Below the pieces are notes generated by a model. It ran no database searches. It worked only from the letters and a program-made list of their open reading frames with translations, and was not told the DNA's origin. The position numbers and the translations under genes were made by a program. This document shows, piece after piece, positions 58,401 to 64,000 of a stretch of 64,000 nt of DNA; position 1 is the first letter of the stretch; every line of letters begins with the position of its first letter. The DNA lies in assembly GCA_905479495.1 (NCBI GenBank), contig CAJQMR010000021.1, forward strand, positions 103,587-167,586, in the 5' to 3' direction. The stretch comes from an uncultured Anaerolineae bacterium. GTDB taxonomy: Bacteria > Chloroflexota > Anaerolineae > Promineifilales > Promineifilaceae.

Positions 58401-59081
58401 TTAATTTTGGCTGCGAATATGATCGAGGCTAGGGCAGGGGTAATGAAGATGCGCTTTTTGTACGGCCGTCAAATCAATGTGGGCCAATGCTTCCGGTGTT
58501 AAAACCTCAGCCAAAGCCACGATCAGGTCACAAATGGGCAATCCCATTACATTGCAATAACAGCCTTCTAATTGAGCCACCGGCCGAAATTGGGGATGCT
58601 GAATAGCATAAGCGCCAGCTTTGTCCAGTGGATCGCCCGTCGCCACGTAGGCAGCAATTTCTGCATCGGAGTAAGGGCGCATGGTGACAACGGCCGTACT
58701 CACTCCTTGCCATGCCCAACCGCTGTCTGGTTCCAATAGCACGACGCCTGTATGAACTTCGTGTTGTGTGTCACGTAACCGGCGCAGCATTTGCCGGGCT
58801 TCCTGATCATTGGCTGGTTTATTGAGCATTTCTCCAGCAAATGCCACGGTTGTATCAGCTGCCAGGATAAAGGTGCGGGGTGGAAGAACGGCCGTATCTA
58901 ACATTCCCGCAATCTTGTCCGATTTCAGCTGGGCTGTTTGCACAACATTACGGGTCGGATCCGGCGTAGTGATACTATCTTCATCCACATCCGCTACCAT
59001 TACTTGGAAGGGGGACCCCAACAGCTGGAGCAATTCACGGCGGCGCGGAGATTGTGAGGCTAAAATAAATTGAGTCTGCAT
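58401..59081 (-). CDS. maf: Maf-like nucleoside triphosphate pyrophosphatase
   Basis: A 226-residue Maf/HAM1-superfamily protein that hydrolyses non-canonical or canonical nucleoside triphosphates to monophosphates. Motifs: ILASQSPRRRELLQLLGSPF, ILAADTTVAFAGEMLNKPAN, EARQMLRRLRDTQHEVHTGV, YVATGDPLDKAGAYAIQ and the C-terminal NVMGLPICDL. Length and motifs are standard. The dTTP/UTP versus m7GTP preference is not resolved. Three ACGGCCGT copies, the last before a long gap in the palindrome pattern. Confidence 0.93.
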   Translation of the reverse strand: MQTQFILASQSPRRRELLQLLGSPFQVMVADVDEDSITTPDPTRNVVQTAQLKSDKIAGMLDTAVLPPRTFILAADTTVAFAGEMLNKPANDQEARQMLRRLRDTQHEVHTGVVLLEPDSGWAWQGVSTAVVTMRPYSDAEIAAYVATGDPLDKAGAYAIQHPQFRPVAQLEGCYCNVMGLPICDLIVALAEVLTPEALAHIDLTAVQKAHLHYPCPSLDHIRSQN

Positions 59082-59088
59082 AATAATA

Positions 59089-59124
59089 AAAAAAGGCTAG
59101 ACCCATTGGGCACTAGCCTTTTAT
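59089..59124 (-). terminator. Terminator of the rplJ-rplL unit
   Basis: Inverted arms AAAAGGCTAG (59091-59100) and CTAGCCTTTT (59113-59122) with T-rich flanks on both sides, directly after the rplL stop on the minus strand. A strong rho-independent terminator that separates rplL from maf. Confidence 0.92.
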
Positions 59125-59144
59125 TTTTCTTCACGAAGAAAATG

Positions 59145-59525
59145 TTACTTCAATTCTACGACAGCACCAGCCTCTTCCAGCTTGGCTTTGGCTTCTTCAG
59201 CTGCTTCTTTGCTAACAGCTTCCATGATGGTGCCGAGATTATCTACAACTTCTTTAGCCTCTTTCAGGCCCAAAGCTGTCAGGGCGCGAACCTCTTTAAT
59301 GACATTGATTTTCTTCGGACCAACTTCCTTCAAAACCACGTCAAACTCAGTTTGTTCTTCAACAGCTTCAGCTTCGCCACCCATCATCATGCCGGGCATG
59401 GCAGCCATTGCCATTGGTGCAGCGGCGCTAACGCCCCATTTTTCTTCCAACATCTTGGTTAATTCAGCAGCTTCCAACAGGGTTAAGCTGCTCAGATCGT
59501 CTACGATTTTTTCTAAATCGGCCAC
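59145..59525 (-). CDS. rplL: 50S ribosomal protein L7/L12
   Basis: A 126-residue stalk protein. GTG start at 59525 with GGAGG 8 bases upstream. N-terminal dimerising helices (VDDLSSLTLLEAAELTKMLE), Ala/Met/Gly-rich hinge (AAAPMAMAAMPGMMMGGEAE) and the factor-binding C-terminal domain (TEFDVVLKEVGPKKINVIKE; LGLKEAKEVVDNLGTIMEAV). The hinge is unusually methionine-rich. It recruits GTPase factors to the ribosome and sits with rplJ in one unit. Confidence 0.97.
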   Translation of the reverse strand: MADLEKIVDDLSSLTLLEAAELTKMLEEKWGVSAAAPMAMAAMPGMMMGGEAEAVEEQTEFDVVLKEVGPKKINVIKEVRALTALGLKEAKEVVDNLGTIMEAVSKEAAEEAKAKLEEAGAVVELK

Positions 59526-59585
59526 TTTAAATATCCTCCGAAAATTTTATTTGTTTTAATTAAGTATCTATATGACCAAGCGAGA

Positions 59586-60125
59586 TTAAGCCGCTTCGGC
59601 CGTACCTTCTTCACTTTTTGCGTATGCATCAACAACATTAACAACTTGCCGTACGCCACTGGCCAAAACAGAGGCCACGTTGCGTGCCGGGGCGCTGAGA
59701 AGTCCAGCAATTTGTGCGCGTAACTGTTCCAGGCTTGGCAGTTTTGCTAATGATTCAACCTGCTCAGCGGTCAGGAACTCAGTACCCAAAAAACCGCCGC
59801 GCAAAGTTACCTTATCATCATCCTTAGCAAAATCTACTAATGCTTTTGCTAACGATGGAGCTTCTTCCAGGGCAAAACCTGTCGCCAGCTGACCTTCCAA
59901 AAAACCGTCTGGTAACTCAATCTCTGCCTTTTCCAGTGCCAGTTTGAACAGTGTGTTCTTGGTTACATGGAATGTTCCATTTGCTTCATAGATTTTGTCG
60001 CGCAGAGCATTCATCTGCTTAACATTCATGCCACTGTATTCTGCTAAAAAGATAGCGCGGCTGTTCTCGATTAATTCATCATATTGAGCCAGCAGTTCTA
60101 CTTTGCGTGCTTTTGTAATTGCCAA
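59586..60125 (-). CDS. rplJ: 50S ribosomal protein L10
   Basis: A 179-residue stalk base protein. The start is TTG at 60125, supported by AAAGGAGGTGAA 7 bases upstream and the translation MAITKARKVELLAQYDELIE. Conserved RAIFLAEYSGMNVKQMNALR and VTKNTLFKLALEKAEIE are present; the C-terminal helix (VVNVVDAYAKSEEGTAEA) binds L7/L12 dimers. A TTG start for L10 is uncommon. It is preceded by an attenuator hairpin and leader. Confidence 0.96.
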   Translation of the reverse strand: MAITKARKVELLAQYDELIENSRAIFLAEYSGMNVKQMNALRDKIYEANGTFHVTKNTLFKLALEKAEIELPDGFLEGQLATGFALEEAPSLAKALVDFAKDDDKVTLRGGFLGTEFLTAEQVESLAKLPSLEQLRAQIAGLLSAPARNVASVLASGVRQVVNVVDAYAKSEEGTAEAA

Positions 60126-60151
60126 ATTTATTCACCTCCTTTCAGTGAAAT

Positions 60152-60184
60152 AAAAAATCCTCATGCCAGTGAGCATGAGGATTT
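60152..60184 (-). promoter_or_regulatory. Attenuator-like hairpin before rplJ
   Basis: Minus-strand stem AAATCCTCATGC (60184-60173) with GCATGAGGATTT (60166-60155), 6-nt loop, followed by Ts. It looks like a terminator but sits 27 bases before the rplJ start, so it probably gives leader-peptide-free attenuation or L10-dependent control. Confidence 0.75.
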
Positions 60185-60454
60185 GACAGACAATCTAAAA
60201 CAAAAACATAGACCCGGTTTTGTATACCTTGGCTATGGTTTTTGTCTGAAGAAGTTTGCACATCCCCACCTCGGCTGGCGATTTTAATACGATTTAACTC
60301 GTAACCAACTGTCTACGGTAGAGGTGTGTTTCGCCAAATACGTTTTAACGGTATCAGGGCGAAACACTTTAGCTGAAGTAGACTTTTTTGTTGTTAGCCA
60401 ACATAAAATCTGCTTTAGCAGTAGAGCGGTTTAGTTTTTAATCAGCCTGTATTT
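60185..60454 (-). promoter_or_regulatory. Putative L10 leader region
   Basis: 270 bp between rplA and the rplJ attenuator without a gene. It can fold a 10-bp stem GTGTTTCGCC (60326-60335) with GGCGAAACAC (60358-60367). Position matches the ribosomal protein L10 leader that binds L10(L12)4 in other bacteria, but I cannot confirm the kink-turn consensus by eye. Confidence 0.5.
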
Positions 60455-61156
60455 TTACGACAAAGCTTCGCTTGTGTCAAGGCGAATACCAGGACCCATT
60501 GTATTAGCCATCACAATGCGATGGACATAGGTGCCTTTTACAGCAGCGGGACGTGCGCGCTTAATAGTGTCCAGCAAATGGTTCAGGTTATCCATAAGCT
60601 GTTCTTCTGTGAAGCTGGCTTTACCAATGGGTGCATGAATATTGGCTGTTCTATCAACACGGAACTCTACACGACCTGCTTTTGATTCCTCAATTAAGCG
60701 TGGTAAGTCTTGGCCTGGGGCCACGGTTCCAGCACGGGGATTAGGCATCAACCCACGCGGACCTAGCACACGACCCAAACGGCCGACTTTACCCATCATG
60801 CTGGGCACAGCAATCGCGACATCAAAATCAGTCCAACCGTCTTGAATCTTTTTGATGAGTTCATCGTCGGCAATGTAGTCGGCGCCAGCTTCTTCAGCCA
60901 GGCGAGCATCTTCACCTTCAGCAAAGACAAGGACACGGACCGTTTTGCCCAGACCGTGGGGCAGGTTAAGTACTTCACGTACCTGCTGTTCGGCATGACG
61001 CGGATCGACACCCAAACGCATATGAACTTCTACTGTAGGATCAAATTTGGTGAAAGCCGTTTCCTTGATCAATTTAACAGCCTCAGACCGGGAATATAAT
61101 TTGTCCCGATCAATTTTGGCTGCTGCTTCCAAATACTTACGTCCATGTTTTGGCAT
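60455..61156 (-). CDS. rplA: 50S ribosomal protein L1
   Basis: A 233-residue protein of normal length. AAGGAG precedes ATG 61156. MPKHGRKYLEAAAKIDRDKL, TFVE-like FDPTVEVHMRLGVDPRHAEQ, PRGLMPNPRAGTV and VEFRVDRTANIHAPIGKASF are the rRNA-binding segments. It forms the L1 stalk and may autoregulate the rplK-rplA transcript. It follows rplK by about 50 bp. Confidence 0.97.
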   Translation of the reverse strand: MPKHGRKYLEAAAKIDRDKLYSRSEAVKLIKETAFTKFDPTVEVHMRLGVDPRHAEQQVREVLNLPHGLGKTVRVLVFAEGEDARLAEEAGADYIADDELIKKIQDGWTDFDVAIAVPSMMGKVGRLGRVLGPRGLMPNPRAGTVAPGQDLPRLIEESKAGRVEFRVDRTANIHAPIGKASFTEEQLMDNLNHLLDTIKRARPAAVKGTYVHRIVMANTMGPGIRLDTSEALS

Positions 61157-61206
61157 AATTACTCCTTGTGGTTTTAACGAACTTGGCTAAGTTCTCCCAC
61201 GATAAC

Positions 61207-61632
61207 TTAATCAGATACCGTAATACCCATGCTTCGTGCCGTACCAGCAATAATTTTGATGGCCGCATCCATGTCTCGGGCATTTAAATCTTTCATTTTT
61301 ATTTCTGCAATTTCCCGCAGTTGGCTGTTTGTTACCGAACCGACTTTGTCGCGGTTAGGTACTGAGGACCCGCCTCGGATGCCAGCTGCTTTCTTTAGCA
61401 GATCAGTTGCCGGCGGTGTTTTAAGGATGAAGTTAAAGCTGCCATCCTGAAAAACGGTTACCTCGACCGGAATAACTTGCCCAACCTGACCACCGGTTTT
61501 GGCATTGTACTCTTTGCAAAATTGCATCAAGTTGATACCGTGGGGGCCAAGAGCCGTACCAACAGGGGGTGCTGGATTGGCTTTGCCACCTTGAATTTGA
61601 ATCTTTACAACTGCTTTGATTTTTTTAGCCAT
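61207..61632 (-). CDS. rplK: 50S ribosomal protein L11
   Basis: A 141-residue protein of standard length; GGAGG 4-5 bases before ATG 61632. KIQIQGGKANPAPPVGTALG is the conserved N-terminal block, followed by HGINLMQFCKEYNAKT and the C-terminal rRNA-binding LREIAEIKMKDLNARDMDAA. It is the first gene of the rplK-rplA unit, preceded by a hairpin with a T-run. Confidence 0.97.
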   Translation of the reverse strand: MAKKIKAVVKIQIQGGKANPAPPVGTALGPHGINLMQFCKEYNAKTGGQVGQVIPVEVTVFQDGSFNFILKTPPATDLLKKAAGIRGGSSVPNRDKVGSVTNSQLREIAEIKMKDLNARDMDAAIKIIAGTARSMGITVSD

Positions 61633-61687
61633 ATTACCTCCGTGGAGTGCAAACGCCTGTGCTCAGGCTCCTCCAAAAATCAAACAA

Positions 61688-61738
61688 CAAAAAAATACGA
61701 AGGCAGCATTTGTCACAGTAACAAGCAAACTGCCCTCG
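61688..61738 (-). terminator. Terminator/attenuator between nusG and rplK
   Basis: Minus-strand stem CGAGGGCAGTTTGC (61738-61725) paired with the segment ending GCTGCCTTCG (61707-61698), followed by TATTTTTTTG. It separates the secE-nusG transcript from rplK-rplA, or lets part of the transcription through. Confidence 0.85.
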
Positions 61739-61750
61739 CGAATAAACGAT

Positions 61751-62374
61751 TTATACTTTTTCGACGTGCAAGAAATCGAGTTCGACCGGTGTTTCGCGCC
61801 CAAAGAAGGATACCATTACCCGGACCTTGGCACGATCGGCATCAATTTCAGAAACAGACCCAATAAAATCGGCAAATGGACCGGTGCCAATGCGAACTTT
61901 TTCCCCAATTTGGAAGTCGAATTTCACCTTGGGTGCTTCTGCTTCCATGCGGTTCATGATTTTGGATACTTCTTCAGGGCGTAGGGGGGTGGGCTCGTTG
62001 CCCATACCGACAAAGCCGGTTACGCCAGGCGTGTTACGCACGACATACCAGGAATCTTCATCTAGAAGCATTTGTACCAAAATGTAGCCAGGGAAGACGC
62101 GGCGCTCTACGGTACGACGTTTGCCGTCTTTAATCTCAATTTCTTCTTCGGTAGGAATGACAACATCAAAGATTTTGCCTTGCATGCCCATTGTTTCGAT
62201 ACGCTGCTCAATGCTGTGGCGTACTTTGTTTTCGTAGCCAGAATAGCAATGAACGACGTACCAGGAACGGCCGTCATCTGGAATGAGGCTGCTTGTTTCA
62301 CTACCTACTGACAAAGAAGAATCTTTGGTTTCTGCTTCTGCCACATCTTCTTTATCTTCAATTTCATTACTCAT
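61751..62374 (-). CDS. nusG: Transcription termination/antitermination protein NusG
   Basis: A 207-residue protein. After an acidic N-terminal extension of about 35 residues (EDKEDVAEAETKDSSLSVGS) comes the NGN domain (RSWYVVHCYSGYENKVRHSI; RRVFPGYILVQMLLDEDSWY) and the KOW domain (GEKVRIGTGPFADFIGSVSE). It couples RNA polymerase to Rho or the ribosome. The only ACGGCCGT of the translation cluster is here (62267), read DDGRSWY at the edge between extension and NGN domain. Confidence 0.97.
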   Translation of the reverse strand: MSNEIEDKEDVAEAETKDSSLSVGSETSSLIPDDGRSWYVVHCYSGYENKVRHSIEQRIETMGMQGKIFDVVIPTEEEIEIKDGKRRTVERRVFPGYILVQMLLDEDSWYVVRNTPGVTGFVGMGNEPTPLRPEEVSKIMNRMEAEAPKVKFDFQIGEKVRIGTGPFADFIGSVSEIDADRAKVRVMVSFFGRETPVELDFLHVEKV

Positions 62375-62412
62375 TTTGAATCTCGCTTGCTAATATCAGC
62401 AATAATGCGTAG

Positions 62413-62637
62413 TTACCCTAGTCCAAGAAGTTGCTCTATTAGTAACTGAATTACATTTGAGAAAAGCAGATCAAATAACCACAAAAATAGGGCAAATGCA
62501 ATTGTTACACCGATCACAATAGCGGTTAAGCGTTGTGATTCTTCTCGAGTTGGCCAGGTCACCTTGCGTAGCTCGCCACGGGTTTCTTTCCAGTAACGCG
62601 CAATTGGATTGGGCTGATTGGCTGTTTTTTCTGTCAC
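62413..62637 (-). CDS. secE: Preprotein translocase subunit SecE
   Basis: A 74-residue single-helix membrane protein. RYWKETRGELRKVTWPTREE is the diagnostic amphipathic segment, and ESQRLTAIVIGVTIAFALFL leads into the membrane helix. It clamps SecY in the translocon. It lies 38 bp upstream of nusG, likely co-transcribed. Confidence 0.96.
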   Translation of the reverse strand: MTEKTANQPNPIARYWKETRGELRKVTWPTREESQRLTAIVIGVTIAFALFLWLFDLLFSNVIQLLIEQLLGLG

Positions 62638-62785
62638 CGTCGTATTTCCTTCTGCTCAGAAGTCAGCTCTGTGTAAAAGCGGGAAATATAAGAAAGTCTG
62701 ATTTGTCCACTTTTACTCAACTAATTGGTTAGACTTTCTCGTTTTTCCACAAAACTTTTACAAAATGGCTGCTGCTTACAAAATT

Positions 62786-62817
62786 ACCTCCAGAGACCAG
62801 CGAGGGCCTCTGGAGGT
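62786..62817. terminator. Hairpin between tRNA-Trp and secE
   Basis: Perfect 10-bp stem ACCTCCAGAG (62786-62795) and CTCTGGAGGT (62808-62817) with a 12-nt loop. It lies just after the 3' end of the leftward tRNA gene, so it may stop or process the tuf-tRNA transcript. T-runs are short on both sides. Confidence 0.6.
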
Positions 62818-62826
62818 TTTGAATAG

Positions 62827-62899
62827 CAGGGGGTGCAGGAATCGAACCCGCAGCCTACGGTTTTGGAGACCGTCGCTCTGCCAATTGAGCTAACCCCCT
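62827..62899 (-). tRNA. tRNA-Trp (anticodon CCA)
   Basis: A 73-nt cloverleaf. Acceptor arm AGGGGGT/ACCCCCT, D arm TAGCTCAATTGGCAGAGC, anticodon stem ACGGT with loop CTCCAAA (anticodon CCA), TGCGGGTTCGATTCCTGC T arm, discriminator G. The 3' CCA is not encoded. The tuf-tRNA-Trp-secE order is common; rpmG (L33), often next to the tRNA, is not seen. Confidence 0.97.
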
Positions 62900-62910
62900 A
62901 AAAATTGAAA

Positions 62911-62936
62911 GGGGTATGTAAAGTATACCACACCCC
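62911..62936 (-). terminator. Possible terminator after tuf
   Basis: On the minus strand GGGGTGTGGTATAC pairs partly with the segment ending ACATACCCC, followed by TTTCAATTTTT, between the tuf stop and tRNA-Trp. GTATAC may also be read as part of a tRNA promoter, so the role is ambiguous. Confidence 0.45.
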
Positions 62937-62953
62937 AATTATATACTAAATTG

Positions 62954-64000
62954 TTAATTCAGGATTTTAGTAATCACGCCAGAGCCAACGGTGAGGCCAC
63001 CTTCCCGAATGGCAAAACGACCGCCTTCTTCCAGGGCCACCGGCTTGCTCAACGTCACCCGCAGGTTCACGTTGTCGCCCGGCATCACCATCTCTACCCC
63101 GTCTGGCAGGGCAATCTCACCCGTCACATCCAAGGTGTGGATGTAGAACTGTGGCCGATATCCAGGGAAGAATGCCTTGTGCCGCCCACCTTCGTCCTTG
63201 CGCAACACATATACTTCGCTCATGAACTCGGTGTGGGGGGTAATGCTGCCTGGCTTGGCCAATACCTGCCCACGCTCAATCTCTTCCCGAGCGATACCGC
63301 GCAGCAGCAAACCCGCATTGTCGCCCGCTTCAACCTTGTCCAGGATCTTGTGGAACATTTCCATGGAGGTCACCACAACCTTGCGGGTCTTTTCCTGCAA
63401 GCCAACAATCTCAACTTCGGTGTTGGGGGTCAGGGTGCCACGGTCCACACGACCGGTCACCACGGTGCCACGTCCTTTGATGGAGAAGACGTCTTCTACC
63501 GACATCATGAATGGCTTGTCGGTCTGCCGTTCTGGCGTGGGGATGTATTCATCGACGACCCGCATCAACTCTAGAATAGGTGCGTATTCGGGCGCGTTGA
63601 TGTCGTCGCTTGTGCATTCCAGAGCAACCAGGGCGCTGCCACGAACGATGGGGGTTTCATCCCCAGGGAATTCGTAGATGTCCAGCAGCTCTCGCAGCTC
63701 TAGCTCGACCAGTTCTAACAGCTCTTCGTCATCCATCATGTCCACTTTGTTGAGGAAGATGACGATGGCGGGTACTTCTACCTGCCGGGCCAACAGAACG
63801 TGCTCCCGTGTCTGGGGCATCGGGCCATCGGGGGCAGAGACGACGAGAATCGCGCCGTCCATCTGGGCAGCCCCGGTGATCATGTTTTTGATGTAGTCCC
63901 GGTGACCGGGGCAGTCAACGTGGGCGTAGTGCCGGTTATCGGTTTCGTATTCGACATGGGAGATGGCGATCGTGATCCCGCGAGCTTTTTCTTCGGGGGC
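62954..64000 (-). CDS. tuf: Elongation factor Tu, N-terminally cut by window edge
   Basis: 349 residues of the EF-Tu GTPase; the first about 50 residues lie beyond the window. The frame enters as APEEKARGITIAISHVEYET (switch I), then DCPGHRDYIKNMITGAAQMD (switch II; Arg where Ala is usual after GH), NKVD in IVIFLNKVDMMDDEEL and the SAL-like GSALVALE. Domains II and III follow (GRGTVVTGRVDRG; GYRPQFYIHTLDVTGEIALP), ending TVGSGVITKIL plus Asn. It delivers aminoacyl-tRNA. It is upstream of tRNA-Trp and secE on the same strand and has no ACGGCCGT. Confidence 0.97.
   Translation of the reverse strand, partial: APEEKARGITIAISHVEYETDNRHYAHVDCPGHRDYIKNMITGAAQMDGAILVVSAPDGPMPQTREHVLLARQVEVPAIVIFLNKVDMMDDEELLELVELELRELLDIYEFPGDETPIVRGSALVALECTSDDINAPEYAPILELMRVVDEYIPTPERQTDKPFMMSVEDVFSIKGRGTVVTGRVDRGTLTPNTEVEIVGLQEKTRKVVVTSMEMFHKILDKVEAGDNAGLLLRGIAREEIERGQVLAKPGSITPHTEFMSEVYVLRKDEGGRHKAFFPGYRPQFYIHTLDVTGEIALPDGVEMVMPGDNVNLRVTLSKPVALEEGGRFAIREGGLTVGSGVITKILN

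Larger units (their letters stand above)
330..62274. repeat. Highly iterated palindrome ACGGCCGT, 98 copies
   Basis: Hand count of the exact 8-mer, first-base positions: 330, 604, 795, 1350, 1449, 1662, 2178, 2217, 2487, 2648, 3092, 4270, 5498, 5798, 6315, 8586, 11067, 11601, 12493, 12951, 13342, 13530, 15214, 15329, 15373, 16016, 16638, 16715, 16961, 17262, 17459, 17732, 18570, 19390, 20049, 20765, 22203, 22280, 22659, 23540, 24472, 25947, 26190, 26446, 26774, 27200, 27464, 28674, 29389, 29826, 30806, 32557, 33673, 35130, 35218, 35351, 35450, 37487, 38340, 38821, 39179, 39663, 39819, 40393, 40706, 41253, 42431, 42576, 42958, 42976, 43195, 43470, 45424, 45724, 46074, 47453, 48300, 48464, 48936, 49385, 50134, 50812, 51083, 51770, 52509, 52568, 53213, 53709, 53742, 53907, 54847, 56089, 57376, 57914, 58462, 58690, 58888, 62267. 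About one copy is expected from base composition. Flanks are often AA/TT and GGGAA or TTCCC. One-base neighbours such as ACGGCCGC, ACGGCCGA or TCGGCCGT are far rarer. Confidence 0.95.

Noticed and set aside
330..62274. ACGGCCGT as a transcription-factor operator
   Set aside because: Most copies lie inside coding regions in all frames and no constant distance to starts or promoters is seen, so a classical operator role is unlikely for the bulk of copies.

Overview
The window most likely comes from a member of the Chloroflexota (Anaerolineae/Ardenticatenia-like). This is inferred, not proven, from several features: menaquinone synthesis by MenA, secreted proteins with TPTNTPVPPTP-type linkers, exported proteins carrying a YLPF/YLPL motif, GAF-domain histidine kinases, and an EF-Tu/tRNA-Trp/secE/nusG/rplK-A-J-L cluster. 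There is no rRNA operon, CRISPR array, transposase or integrase.

Layout. 0-0.4 kb: start of a class III nucleotide cyclase gene running off the left edge. 0.6-16.6 kb: housekeeping and accessory genes (menA, tandem-GNAT protein, GAF histidine kinase, glutaminyl-peptide cyclotransferase behind a PP-loop ATPase remnant, lipoprotein, DinB protein, dehydrogenase, small membrane proteins, an XRE regulator pair with a clear promoter, two PPOx-fold proteins, M20 peptidase, GIY-YIG-like protein, NhaA). 16.7-18.9 kb: an ABC exporter pair. 19.0-24.4 kb: six single genes, all on the minus strand, each preceded by the true 3' end or a degenerate copy of the 3' end of the neighbouring acyl-CoA carboxylase gene (24.45-26.07 kb). 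Several look like defence, immunity or nuclease proteins (HEPN-like, DUF3800, small CxxC protein). 26.1-31.5 kb: two tandem paralogues of a secreted ELWxxDGT-repeat protein, each with a duplicated piece of the carboxylase 5' end upstream. 31.6-46.5 kb: secreted protein, alpha/beta hydrolases, PadR/permease-prefix pair, an AbrB-radical SAM fusion resembling tungsten-enzyme maturases, a second GAF histidine kinase, TPR protein, RNase J and a PP2C phosphatase. 46.7-53.5 kb: a beta-glucoside uptake and hydrolysis locus (two permeases, GH3 enzyme, metallophosphoesterase, binding protein; no ATPase gene). 53.7-59.1 kb: lipoprotein, large secreted DNRLRE-type protein, TPR membrane protein, Maf. 59.1-64 kb: rplL, rplJ, rplA, rplK, nusG, secE, tRNA-Trp and tuf (tuf is cut by the right edge), with attenuator-like hairpins between units.

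The strongest genome-scale signal is a perfect 8-bp palindrome, ACGGCCGT. I count 98 copies by eye in 64 kb, where about one is expected by chance. It occurs in genes (read as Thr-Ala-Val, Asn/Asp-Gly-Arg or Arg-Pro) and between genes. It is nearly absent from the translation cluster and completely absent from the bodies of the five array genes next to the carboxylase. It behaves like the cyanobacterial HIP1 palindrome and may mark resident versus newly acquired DNA. The second strongest signal is the gene-accretion array at 20.0-24.5 kb.
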